From Nymphaea colorata (lineage: Eukaryota > Streptophyta > Magnoliopsida > Nymphaeales > Nymphaeaceae): a DNA stretch of 64,000 nt. This document shows positions 47,625-59,000 of this stretch, piece after piece; the stretch's first letter is position 1, and every line of letters begins with the position of its first letter. Under the pieces are notes generated by a model, which had not been told where the DNA came from, did no database searches, and was given only the letters and a program-made list of their open reading frames with translations. The translations under genes and the position numbers were made by a program. The stretch covers positions 5,715,503-5,779,502 of the forward strand of contig NC_045143.1 of NCBI RefSeq assembly GCF_008831285.2, read 5' to 3'.

Positions 47625-47891
47625 AAGTTTCGGCTCCAACCTCGCCAAATCCACATCTGAGTACTCAGAAACAGAGTTCCTCTGCAGATCCGACGCTCCA
47701 CCCATCTCAAGATCAGAGACATCCGAGTAGCTATATTCATCATCATAAGAGCCGCCGGTAGAATCAAAAGCACTCAAAGAAGTGTTCCATGAACGGTGAT
47801 ATGCATCAGAGAAACTGAGGCTGTCCACGCTAGAAATATAAACAGAATGCAAACCTTCTTCCAAATCTTCCTCATACTTTTCCCAAGCCAT
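47547..47891 (-). CDS. Hypothetical acidic protein (114 aa), IR-4 A arm
   Basis: ATG at 47891: MAWEKYEEDLEEGLHSVY, DSLSFSDAYHRSW, STGGSYDDEYSYSDVSDLEM. It is the only A arm without the TAG after SFSDA (TATCAC replaces TAGGAC). It overlaps the plus-strand ORF tail-to-tail through the loop. Same unknown family as the B arm ORF; coding status doubtful. Confidence 0.3.
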   Translation of the reverse strand: MAWEKYEEDLEEGLHSVYISSVDSLSFSDAYHRSWNTSLSAFDSTGGSYDDEYSYSDVSDLEMGGASDLQRNSVSEYSDVDLARLEPKLLGGWLGSAKPRGPLQFRLQRLQIHI

Positions 47892-48408
47892 TGCGCACAA
47901 TCAGAAGGGGAAGGAGGAACCCACAAATGGAAGACTCGAGGTAGAAAAGCCGGCTACTTTGTTTGGTTTTATTAAAGTCTAGGGACACAATAGAAGGGAG
48001 GAGTTGGTGATTTAAGTATGTAGTAAGGCAGAGATCAAATAGTAAAAGAACAATTCCTAAGAAGAAAAAGAGGGTGTAGCTGTTGAGCGTTGAAGAAAAA
48101 GAAAATCAGAAAACTGTAGTTTTTGTTCTGGCATGAGTCGTTTCCCTTCCCAACTTTACCATGCAAGAGACTGTGAAACAAATGGTAAACAAGAGATAGA
48201 GAGGGTCTCTTAGAGCATGAGCCAAAAGTCCAGTCTCCTCCTTGGCATTTCTTTTTATATTCCGGGGAAAATTATGGGTACACAATATTAATTCCACTCC
48301 CTCTTTGGATCTTGTGGCTGTTCCCATGGCTTCCTCCACCTATTTAACTAATCACTTCCTTCTTTCTTCCCTGCAAAGAATTCAGACGGAATGAGAGGAA
48401 GAGAAGGG

Positions 48409-48638
48409 ATGGCAGCCATGGTTTTGTTACAGGCCTCCTTCTTCCCCCTTCTGGCCTTGATTGCTCATACCAACAACGTAGAAAGCTACACTTCCAAAGA
48501 AACACTAGCGACTCTCAGGCCGATCAATGCTCGCGGTCCTTACAACGGCATTCGTGGTTCCAAACACTTTTGAGATGAATCCTCTCCTCAATTCCTCCAG
48601 CTTCAAGGTAAACAAGCTTCAGTACCTCGACATTTCTG
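48409..48638 (+). pseudogene. Phosphorylase-like exon 1, copy 4
   Basis: MAAMVLLQASFFPLLAL signal-peptide-like start, then KETLATLRPINARGPYNGI and the shared extra base leading to RGSKHF-stop. The donor is also lost: CTG|GGAATG instead of CTG|GTAATG. The leader has cctatttaactaatcac at 48337-48353, present ahead of exon 1 in all copies, as a possible weak TATA element. Confidence 0.75.
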
Positions 48639-48879
48639 GGAATGTTCCATCTCATCATTTTTCTTTTCATGATAGGGGCATATATCATTCAAAAACTTTA
48701 TTATGGCAAAATTTAAGTTTTTGGAGTTTTTTAAAAATTATATCATATTTTCCGAAATTTCAAAGAGGGTGAGTGACCTGTGTATTAACAGGCGGCTTGG
48801 TCCATAAGCTGATAAAAGTAAAAGAGCAGGTTCTTTGGGTGCACTGAACATTTGAGGTTTCCTGGAGGTGTTTGCTTAC

Positions 48880-49031
48880 CTTGTTGGAGGTGCTTGCTTA
48901 CCTCCCTTATCCGCATGGAAAGTCCGTTCACAGTCGTTCCGGTCGAATACATGCTACTCGAAGCCACCACATCTCCATTTTCCAGCTGAGAATGAGCAAG
49001 AGATCCCATCACCATGTGCAATTCCATGCAT
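48880..49031 (-). pseudogene. Block c, full-length copy
   Basis: CMELHMVMGSLAHSQLENG, DVVASSSMYSTGTTVNG, LSMRIREVSKHLQQ, bounded by AAAAG| and AAG|GTAAGC. A second donor-like GAG|GTAAGC occurs 19 bp earlier. Unassigned. Confidence 0.5.
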
Positions 49032-49189
49032 CTTTTGCATGCAAAGACATGTGTGTGTCTTTTTCCACGATAATTAGAAACATCACATTTCCTTTCTATT
49101 CTGTGGGGAAGGGTGGTCGGAGGAGTTGGATCTGCTCTTGCTCACAGATGTTATGTATAAAGATAAGATCTAAATAGATATCATGAAAT

Positions 49190-50148
49190 ACGAAGGCGAA
49201 GGCTCCATGCCACGAGAGGCTTGACTGGGGGCTCCTCAGGATAATATTTTCTCTTTCGATGAACTCGTGATCCAATGCCTTCAACCATCAAACCATGACT
49301 CATCAAAATGGCAAAAACACACCGGAATGAGAGACACATGGTGACTGGTGAAACTCTTCCCCGTTAAGTGCTTTTGGCCTTCTAGCTAGAATCCAGGTGA
49401 CATTGATCAAATGGGCGCCAATTTGTTTTCAGAAGAGAATCGTGATGCAATTTTTTATAGTCCAATATGAAGGTTTCATAGAAAGAAAGAACACCACAGT
49501 TAGCCCCTCTGATATTTTAATGTTATTGCTAATTAAGAAATTGCTGCACTTGTCTTTAGGATCCTTCTGAAATTGGTCAATGGCCAGCTTTTTGTGCTAG
49601 AAAATTATTACTTCATTATTTTAGTTATCTTTTTTTGGTTGATATAGTTAATAAAAATTGACTCACACTGGCAAATATTATTTAGCATAAATTTGAATTT
49701 AGGATTTTTGGATTCCTTAACTTAAATGTCAAGGGATTGCAATTTTTCCAATAGCTGTAGAAAGGAAAAATATCCGAAGATATAAGAATCCACGTCCTGT
49801 CCATTGTATTTTAATAAAGACTGAAAATATGCTTTCCTCTACTAGCCAATTAAGAGATTAGCTTCTTCATTTGGGATGGTGAAGCAAATATCGGAAAAGA
49901 AGATGATGGGTTTGAAAAGTTAAGCTGGAAAGACCAAATTCCAAGAATCGCCCTGAGGCAGAGATTATCAGGAAAAAAAAATCTCATAATATATAAATGG
50001 CAATATTACCAGATACTTTCCTTGTGAGTAAAGTGGCATCGGCATATTTTCAGGGTCTATTGTCAAGCTTAAATCATCTAAGCAGATAATCTTCTATGGG
50101 GCGGAGAGCATCGGCCACAGTACATCCAGTGATGAAAACATCGGCTTT

Positions 50149-50150
<2 letters not shown>
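49190..50150 (+). repeat. b block, copy 5
   Basis: Contains gagagacacatggtgactgg (near 49328) and the AT-rich tail of the family; ends at the (TA)n microsatellite. No gene. Confidence 0.75.
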
Positions 50151-50215
<65 letters not shown>

Positions 50216-50239
50216 TTATTTATTTATTTATTTATTTAT
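50151..50239. repeat. Compound microsatellite (TA)n(TTTA)n
   Basis: About 60 bp of TA repeats, then about seven TTTA/ATTT units. It marks the junction between the b block and the j block. Confidence 0.95.
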
Positions 50240-51743
50240 CACCATATTTCCAACTAAGATGGGAACAGCATGGCTGATCTTGGTAGAGTAAGGATCTCAG
50301 TAGCGTGGATTTTGTGGTTGGATTTTTATTTATTTATTTTTTTTGTAGTTTGATCTTAAATTCATGAATCTGTGATCCTATGTATCTCATGACACTACAT
50401 ATCTCAAATCCACTGCGAGACAAACACAACCTAACCAAGCCAAGAACTTCAATGAGTTGAACTATCTATCTGGTTCATGTTGGCTGTTTTGTTGTAGAAA
50501 TGGAGGATGGCATACTCTACCGGCCAATGTTCGGTTGAGAGAAAGAGGCTGTTTCATTGCTAGCAGACATAAGACATAAGGCTTATGAACTTCTTAGTTA
50601 TCGAGTGTGGCCTGATCTAAATGTAAAATTTAAAATGTTTTAATTGAAGTCACACGGCGAATTCAAGCTTTTCATTTTAATTTATTTATTTTGCAAATCA
50701 ATATAATGAAGTCATTGTCGAGTTTATAAAATCAAAAACTAAAACCATATAAGCCAATATGTAACTATACATATTTATCGGCTAATACGCCGTATCAGTA
50801 AGTTAAAAACCCATATTAACGGCACTGAATAATACCTTTTCTAAGCACTGACTAAAATCATTCTTTCATTTGACAATTTAGCCTAAAAAGCACATGGATC
50901 AACTCTATGTCTTGCATCATCTTTTTTGACGAAGCTATAGTTATATACACCACCACTGTGCATAGTAGAATGAAAACTTGAAAAAAGTAATCGACACATC
51001 TTGGAAAAGGGCAAATAAAAGACATTGATGTTCATGGCAGAGACAAAAAAAATTTTATGAGGGGAGACAAATTAAAGTTTCTCAATTTTGACAGGAGCCA
51101 AAATATCATTTTTCAAATTTTTATATCACACAAGTGAAATTTCATAAAATTACATGTAACTTTTAAAAAAAATGAAAGTGGGGGTGCAGGGCCCCTGCGG
51201 TAGGTGCAAACTAATACTGAAACTGTCTTTCATGAATGGGCAAACCCAACCAACATCTTTAGCATCGTTTCGTTTCGCACCCAAGAAGCACATGAAATAT
51301 TAACCATAGAAATATGCACCTTCCTTCCTTTTCTTTGGAAGGAGAGCCCAAAGCAGGGGTAGAGGTAGGTGTAGGCTGCATACGCCCCACAGAATTCACT
51401 TAAAAACCTTGTTTTTTTAATGATTTGATTGGTAAATTTTGATTCAATTAATTGAATCAGTCCCACCAGATCTGGATCGTTGCCCCAAGGCCAATTGAAA
51501 ATTTCTTATTAAGAAAAGTTTCTGGCTTCGCCCCTGCCCAGAAACCTTAGAGACTGTCAGACCCACTGGCACTGCTTAGAAAGGTAAATTAAGAACGTTG
51601 GATCATTCTTTCGTTCATGACAAAGACTTGGTCGCTAATTTCCTTTATTCATTGTCTGGCCGACCTCATGGACCAGCCTTGCCTTGCAACACGTCAATGT
51701 TTATTAAGATTAACACAATTAGACCTGATCAACCAACAAAAAA
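50240..51743. repeat. j block copy 3 and MITE-like sequence
   Basis: Shares accatatttccaacta, ggatctcagtag and gacataaggcttat with 23900-25064. Around 51035-51200 lies a relative of the hAT MITE in 25482-25670 (ggcagagacaaaaaaaattt, gggcccctgcggtagg). No gene supported. Confidence 0.65.
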
Positions 51744-52085
51744 CTAGCCGGACAACAGTTGGATGAATTTGATCGTGGTGGAAATGGCATTTTGAGCCGC
51801 AAAAGTGGAGTAAGTGTTGGCTTCATTCAAGAGGGAAGAGCTGCTGGCGGCGAGGTCGGAGAGTGACTGGACAACAATGAACGGTGTCCTCTGCTGGAGG
51901 CAGATGAAAGCCACTGCGGCACTCTCCATGTCCACCGGAGTCACGATGAACTTCTTGTAGATGAAGCTCCGGCAAGCAGCGTTGTCAAGGTATACGGTGG
52001 CGCTGATCCTCCTTTTCACCTTCACCGTCACTGGTGCCCTTGGAAGGCAGGTTGTGGAGTTTATGCATCTCTCAAGCTTTAGGCC
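51744..52085 (-). pseudogene. Phosphorylase-like exon 4, copy 3
   Basis: Complete exon: acceptor ctgcag|, GLKLERCINSTTCLPRAP, YLDNAACRSFIYKKF, VDMESAAVAFICLQQ, QSLSDLAASSSSLLNEA, ending LLSG-TAG. The usual GGGSS after SDLA reads ASSSS. No exons 1-3 lie upstream on the minus strand (52.1-57.4 kb), so it is a fragment. Confidence 0.8.
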
Positions 52086-52163
52086 CTGCATTCCGCCAAT
52101 CAAATTATGCATGAACAGGTTAGAATCAAAAGCTGCATATTTGAATATGAAAGCAAATATGGG

Positions 52164-52293
52164 CAGAGCCAAAAAAAATTCATAAGGAGGGGCGAATTAA
52201 AGTTTCTAAATTTTGACTAGGGCTGAAATATTATTTTTCAAAATTTGGGGTGGCGCCAGGACCCATGCGGGCCCAACCTTCGCTCTACCCCTG
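52164..52293. mobile_element. hAT-type MITE beside exon 4, orthologous copy
   Basis: Flanked by AATATGGG (52156-52163 and 52294-52301), the same sites as 25482-25670, with an internal deletion to 130 bp. The insertion therefore predates the duplication of exon 4. Confidence 0.75.
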
Positions 52294-52469
52294 AATATGG
52301 GTGAGCGGAATGATTAACTAGGTCACCCAGCCAAGAGCAGAAGCTCCCACCTTCCCTTTTCCGCGGGATCCTAAATTACATTGATACCAGGTGACGAGAT
52401 CTCACGGGGTTCAACCTGTACGTAGAACTCATCTTGGGGCTGAATATGGAAGCAATTACTTTAACGTAT

Positions 52470-52940
52470 GTATAAATGGGGTCGAACACGAGGTGAGTCG
52501 AGCCTGAGTTCAGCCAGCTCGAGCTCAGCTCGACTAATGAAACCTTGATCTCGAAAATAGCTCGACAAAAGCAGCTTGGCTCGACAGTTACATGTTGAGC
52601 TAGAGCTCGACTCGGTTAAGGCTCGACAAAATCGTTAGAATATATGGATTGTTATTTCGCCATAAATCGAGCTCGACTAGATTATGGCTCCACAAACTTG
52701 AATGTGGTTTTGTAAAATCTTAGCTTTTGTAAAATCTTATATAATTAAATAATGTCAATATCCTGGTTTTTTAATTAAAAAAAACAAGTCGGATATTTAA
52801 AAAATCGCTACACATCATTTTCAAGTCAAGTCGAGCTTTAATAGTTCGAGTTCAGTGAACTCGAAGTCAACTCAATTATTTGAAAGAGTCCACTCATAAA
52901 CACGAGTTCGACTCGTTAAGCAAATGACTCGAGTAGAACT
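52470..52940. repeat. GAGCTCGA-rich repeat, copy 3
   Basis: Same order and spacing as 25917-26380 relative to exon 4, showing that exon 4, the MITE and this repeat were duplicated together. The right end is cut by the 8-kb direct repeat. Confidence 0.65.
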
Positions 52941-52962
52941 CAACCAACATGAACCAGTTAGT

Positions 52963-55900
52963 AATGAAATGGCCTTTCTCTTTCTCGACCGAACATTGGC
53001 GGTAGAACATGCCATCCTCTACATCTGCAACAAAACAGCCAACATGAACCAGATATGCTTTGCTTGTTTCACGTGACATGATTCCCCTTCACATCCTGTT
53101 GTGGAAGACAATGTGAACTTGCTCAATGCTAATTAAATTATGCCTTAACGAGATACATATTGGCACTAAGATTGATTATGACAGACAATCTTGCATAAGA
53201 GCAGAAGTTCAAAGTTTCTTAGAATACCTGCGGTAGTTGTAACGATTGCTTTAGGTACTCTTCTTTAGTATTTACACACTACTTTCTGTAATGTTATATC
53301 ATCAAAATCGTCGAGTGTGATCAAAGAGAGATGAATGGATAATAAGAAAATGCCCAGCGATGCATATGAATCCACATTGTGTAGTTTGAGTGATATGCTC
53401 TGCCAATTGAATTGCTAGCAAGAGATCTCCCGGTTTTGACTTCAAGATCTTAGGGAAACCTGGTCCTCAACCTTTCACTTTATTGTGCTTTGTTCCAAAT
53501 TTTCATTTTGACACATACTTGAGCAATTTGTCTATTTATGTTCTTGATTTCCTCAGCTCGTTCGATCAAGCAGATTGTTCATCTCCCAAGTACAATTTGA
53601 TTTTACAAGCATAGAAGGTGGTCTCACCGGCTGATAGCTTGCTCTTAAATTGAAAAGATTCTTCTCCCGCACAAAAATTGACCGTCAGATATAGGTCACC
53701 AAGGTTTCCAAGGGAGTTGGCACAATGTTTGGGGTTAGGGCTGACAGATGGTTAGTTCCTGTTTTGAATCCTCCTCGAGTTGTCAACTCTTTGGAGACGG
53801 GGACACCTGAATTTTTCTGATAGTTGAGCACTGCTATGTTATTTCTAATATTGACTTGGTTGCCCTTGCCCCAGCCCCCAAGTCAGTAGACTGGGCCAAG
53901 TCTTCATGAAAGGCCAATTAATGCTGCTTTGATTCCAATTATCATCTACATAATTCAAGTCAGCTCTGGCGCGATTTGAGCCTCAGAGTTTGAAACACCG
54001 AAGCGCATTCCTATGCGGAAAAGTGAAAAGACTATGCGCCAGTGCTGCCCCAGGGCAGAGGTTTATAGTCTATAGCGGTGATTTTTTCACCTCTATATTC
54101 TGAAAAAAAAAAAAACACCCCTCCCCCTTTCCGCCGGCCCCAAACAAAATTGTGAAGACAATAAAAAATGGCTAACGATAATTTTCTACTTCGATAAACT
54201 GCCACATGCAGATAATAATCATGTGTAATAATCAAAAGATAAAGGCAAACAATTCTATCAATAGCTTGTAGAAAACCTGAAGCAATCAATTTTGGATCCC
54301 AAGAATAAAGCGCCAATAATAGAACTTTTAATTTCTTCAGAATTTAACAAACATAACAAACCATTAAATAGTATAGTGAGATTAAATTTAATGACAAGAA
54401 GAGGAAATATCTGAAGAAAATGCTCCAATTTTTAACATAATTATGAACCGCATTACAATATATTAGGAGCTGATTTTGAAAATGTATGGACATTATATAG
54501 AAGATATTTATTTAAAACTAAATCTGATGCAAATCTGTCTGAGCAGAAAATTTTCAAAATGTCTGACCAAAAGCTGTCCGAACAGACACTTATTCAAATT
54601 CTATTGCATGACATTTTTTAAATTCAAATCCGATTCAATTTCCCAATCAAATGTTAAAATTCTTTTCAGATCTGATTGTTTTCAGATATCAGACACACCT
54701 AGCTACACCCTCTCAATTGGTCATATCCACTTTTGACGATGTTGGTTCATTTGCTGACCACCATCATATGGGCATGAGGTTTCCGATGAGATATGGGGTC
54801 AAGTCAGCTCAAATTGGATGATTGCTCAGTATATTAATAAAAAATTAATATTGAATTTTAAGTTAAATTTTCAAGGCCTACACATGCAGATGCATATGAC
54901 CGATATTTATTTATTTATTTATTTATTTATCTATTTATATTTATATATATTAATTTTCTATTCATAGTGAAGTGATCCCCAAAGAGAAGAACCTGGAAAT
55001 GTACTCTTTCATCGTCTTATTTGCATCTGTAGATAGCATTTTATGAGAAACAAGAAGTGACTGTCTAAATTTCTACAAGCTTTTTAAGTCGATAGGACGT
55101 TAGCTAGTCTCGTTCAAATTTAAAACAGGGACAGAAGGTATATTCGGATATAGAATTATGCAATTAAGTTGCATGTGGTCATGCTATAACTTAATGAAGC
55201 ATTATATGTAGTTTTCTTACAGGTAACTTTATGAATAGAACTTTTGATCTACTACTATTTTTCCAATGTAGGGAAACAAAATCGTGAGCCTTGTGGACAC
55301 TTCCTTGTCATCAGTTTCGTAGTCTTAAGCAGCTGCCTGGGCATTGTGCCTGTTTCGTGTCCCTTTTCTCAATCTTTGATATCAACAGTTTTCTCCCTTT
55401 CCTCCCCTCCCTGCTACCCAATTGTCGAAAGGACTGTTTCTCTGTATGGATGTGATCACGCAGAGAATAGCCTGCACACTACTCGCTCTCCTGGTTCTTC
55501 TTCTTCGGTAGGGGCATGTTGGCATGGCGCACAACCCCTTCTGAAGGTTGTTACATATCTGGAGTGGTAGTGTGGGAGAGTACATGGTGCAAGAATATGG
55601 AGGAAACCATCATTTGCTGGTGTTTGCATGTCATCAAATCATCAGGAAGCTACAACGGTCAGACAGGGAAGATTCAGGTGCAACCAAATAACAGGAGATT
55701 GGGGCGATAATTGGAAAGTGTGTATCTTCCAAAGCAGGTTTTTACGGTGCAATTTCAAGAATACGCTCAGTAGGTGGAGGGGCAAATGTTGTCAGAGAAT
55801 GACACGCCACTAAAGGGGATTGGGATTCCTACAGTATAATTTGGTAAATGTGTACATATGTATATGCCTTTGGATATCTAAAAAAAGAAAACCATATGCA

Positions 55901-57000
55901 CTACACCTTTGTTATTATTGTACTTTCACATTCGTGTGTACCAAAATCTTATTTTATTGACATTAATTTTTATGTTGCGAGGAAGAAGTTTTTATTTTAG
56001 TGTATTTATTTTCACTTTTTATGCAATATGAACTAATGATCTTTAATTATGTCTTTAGTAGGCCTTTACTGATATTTGCACATAGTCATAAAATGTCAAT
56101 AATGTCATACATATATGTGCTATTAAACATGATTAGTAGCAATTTGGTCTTTCCAGCTTAATTTTTCAAACTCATCAACTTCTCTTCCGATATTTGCTTC
56201 ACCATCCCAAATGAAGAAGCTAATCTCGTAATTGGCTAGTAGAGGAAAGCATATTTTCAGTCTTGATTCTAATACAATGGATGGGACGTGGTTTCTTTTT
56301 ATCTTCGGATTTTTTTCCTTCCTACAGCTGAAGAAAAAATTGCAATGCCTTGAACTAAAAGTTAAGGAAGCCAAAAATCCTTAAAGTCAAATTTATGGTA
56401 AACAATATTTGCCAATGTGAGTCAATTTTTACTAACTATATCTACCAACAAAGAGGTAACTAAAATAATCGAGTAATATTCTAGCACAAAAAGCTGGCCA
56501 TTGACCAATTTTAGATGGAACATAAAGACAAATGCTGCAATTTTTTAATTAGCAATAATATTAAAACCTCAGAGGGGCTAACTGTGGGTGTTCTTTCCTT
56601 CTATGAAACATTCATATTGAACTATAAAAGATTTCGTCATGATTCACGTCTGAAAACAAATTAGTGCTCATTTGATCAATTTCACCTGGATTCTAGCTAG
56701 AAGGCCAAAAGCCCTTGGTCGGAATGAGTTTCACCGGTCACCATGCATCTCTCATTCGTGTGTGCTTTTGTCAATTTGACGAGTCACCGTTTGATGGTTG
56801 AAGGAGTCGGATAACGAGTTCATCGAAAGAGAAACTGTTATCCTGAGGAGCCCCCAGTCAAGTCTCTCGTGGTGTGGAGCCTACATCTTCTAAATTCATG
56901 ACATCTATTTAGAACTTATCTTTATTCATAACATATGTGACCATGAGAAGATCCAACTCCCCTGATCCCCACAGAATAGAAAGGAAAAGTGATGTTTCTA
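52963..57000. repeat. Left part of the ~8-kb direct repeat, copy 2
   Basis: H reversed 53050-53640, i 53640-54830, (ATTT)n microsatellite 54905-54950, a block 54950-55850, b reversed 55850-56930. Same order as 37276-40900. 54010-54620 is absent from copy 1, but its first part (agtctatagcggtgatt) is also present in reverse at 14930-14955, so copy 1 lost it. No gene supported. Confidence 0.8.
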
Positions 57001-57045
57001 ATTCTCAACGGAAAAGGCACACACATATATCTTTGCATGTAAAAG

Positions 57046-57159
57046 ATGCACGGAATTGCACATGGTGATGGGATCTCTTGCTCATTTTCAGCTTGACCGG
57101 AATGACTCTGAACGGACTTTCCTTGCAGATAAGGGAGTTATGCAAGCACCTCCGACAAG
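57046..57159 (+). pseudogene. Block c with internal deletion
   Basis: Starts KRCTELHMVMGSLAHFQL and then jumps to TGMTLNGLSLQIRELCKHL; 38 bp encoding ENGDVV and following residues are missing, a frame-changing deletion. Donor AAG|GTAAGC intact. Confidence 0.5.
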
Positions 57160-57400
57160 GTAAGCAAACACCTCCACGAAACCTCAAAAGTTCAGTGTGC
57201 CCAAAGAACCTGCACTTTCACTTTTATCAGCTTAAGGACTGAGCTGCCTGTTAATAAACAAGTCACTCACCATCTCTGAAATTTTGGAAAATATGTTATA
57301 ATTTTTAAAAATTTTCAAAAACTTTAATTTTGCCATAATAATGTTTTCGAATGATATATGCCCCTGTCATGAAAAGAAAAATGATGAGATGGAACATTAC

Positions 57401-57629
57401 CAGAAGTGTCGAGGTACTGAAGCATGTTTACCTTGAAGCTGGAGGAATTGAGGGGAGGATTCATCTCAAAAGTGTTTGGAACCATGAATGCCGATGTGAG
57501 GACTGCGAGCATTAATCTACCTAAGAGTCGCTAGTGTTCCTTTGGAAGTGTAGCCTTCTACGTTGTTGGTACGAGCAATCATGGCCAGAAGGGGAAGAAG
57601 GAGGCCTGTAACAACGCCATGGCTGCCAT
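57401..57629 (-). pseudogene. Phosphorylase-like exon 1, copy 5
   Basis: Signal-peptide-like start, then TLATL... with TAG in place of the CAG of copy 41315 (cttaggtagattaatgctcg), plus the shared extra base (ATTCATGG) before VPNTFEMNPPLNSSSF. Donor intact. Two independent lesions besides the shared one are visible. Confidence 0.75.
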
Positions 57630-57837
57630 CCCATCTCTTAACTCTTATCCCCTCTTAACTCTTTGCAGGGAAGAAAGAAGGAACTGATTAGTTAAATAGG
57701 TGGAGGAAGCCATGGGAACGGCCACAAGATCCAAAGAGGGTGTGGAATTAATATTGTGTTCCCATAATATTCCCTGGAATATAAAAAAAAAATGCCAAGG
57801 AGGAGTCTGGACTTTTCGCCCAAGCTCTAAGAGACAC

Positions 57838-59000
57838 TCTCTATCTATTGTTTACCCTTTGTTTCACTGTCTCTTGCATGGTAAACTTGGCAAAGGAAAT
57901 GACTCTTGCCAGCACAAAAACTACAGTTTTCCGGTTGTCTTTTTCTTCAACACTCAACAGCAACACCGTTTTTTTCGTCTTAGGAATTGTTCTTTTGCTA
58001 TTGGATATCTGCCTTACTACATACTGAAATCACCAACTCCTCCCTTCTCTTGTGTTCCTTGGAGCTTCATTTTAAATACCCATCTGATCACCTTTAACAA
58101 AACCAAACAAAGAAGCCAGTTTTTCTGCGTTGAGTCGTCCATTTGTGGGTTCCTCCTTCCCCTTCTGATTGTGCGCAATGGCATGGGAAAAGTATGAGGA
58201 AGATTTGGAAGAAGGTTTGCATTCGGTTTATGATTCAAGCAAGGACAGCCTCAGTTTCTCTGATGCATAGGACCATTTATGGAACTCTTCTTTGAGTGCT
58301 TTTGATTCTAACGGCGGCTCTTATGGTGATGAATATAGCTACTCGGATCTCTCTGATCTTGAGATGGGTGGAGCGTCGGATCCACAGAGGAATTTTGTTT
58401 CTGAGTACTCAGATGTGGATTTGGCGAGGTTGGAGCCGAAACTTCTAGGAGGCTGGTTGGGATCCACCAAACCAGGAGGCCCCTTGCAGTTTCGGCTCCA
58501 GCCTCTCCAAATCCACATCTGCGTACTCTGAAACAGAGTTCCTCTGCCGTTCCGACGCCCCACCCATTTCAAGATCAGAGACATCCGAGTAGCTATATTC
58601 ATCATCATAAGAGCACCCGTTAGAATCAAAAGGATTCAATGGAGAGTGCCATAAACGGTCCACTGCATCAGAGAAACTGAGGCTGTCCTTGCTTGATTCA
58701 TAAACCGAATCTAAACCTTCTTCCAAATCCTCCTCGGGCTTTTCCCTAGCCATTGTGCACAATCAGAAGGGGAAGGATAAACCCACAAATGTAAGTCTCA
58801 AACATGGCAAGCAGAAAATCGGGCTACTTTGTTTGGTTTTATTAAAGGTGATCAGATGAATATTTAAAATTGAGCTCCTAGGAACACAACAGAGGGGAGG
58901 AGTTGGTAATTTTAGTATGTTGTAAGGCAGACATCCAATAGTAAGAGAACAATTCCTAAGAAGAAAAAAAAAGGTGGTGTTGTTGAGTGTTGAAGAAAAA
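57838..59000. repeat. Inverted repeat IR-5 (A left, B right)
   Basis: Arms ~57930-58450 and ~58490-59000. Left ORF (A) ATG 58178, TAG 58268-58270, same frame then open to 58531. Right ORF (B) 58753-58445 open. Same orientation as IR-3 and nearly the same sequence as IR-6. Confidence 0.87.
58445..58753 (-). CDS. Hypothetical acidic protein (102 aa), IR-5 B arm
   Basis: MAREKPEEDLEEGLDSVYES, DSLSFSDAVDRLWHSPL, NPFDSNGCSYDDEYSYSD, VSDLEMGGASERQRNS, ending GSQPAS. ATG context tgcacaATGgc. Same unknown acidic family as 47316-47624. The minus-strand TATA at 59543-59550 lies ~800 bp upstream. Coding status not shown. Confidence 0.35.
   Translation of the reverse strand: MAREKPEEDLEEGLDSVYESSKDSLSFSDAVDRLWHSPLNPFDSNGCSYDDEYSYSDVSDLEMGGASERQRNSVSEYADVDLERLEPKLQGASWFGGSQPAS

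Larger units (their letters stand above)
46960..48215. repeat. Inverted repeat IR-4 (B left, A right)
   Basis: Arms 46964-47580 and 47625-48215, both containing tctcttgtttaccctttgt, ttttcttcaacactcaacag and the acidic ORF. Orientation is reversed relative to IR-3 and IR-5, seen both in the arm types and in the loop, which reads cttggtttggcggatcccaa here and is its reverse in the others. Confidence 0.87.

Noticed and set aside
50151-50239. CRISPR-like or satellite array
   Set aside because: Simple TA and TTTA microsatellite without spacers; the window is plant nuclear DNA.
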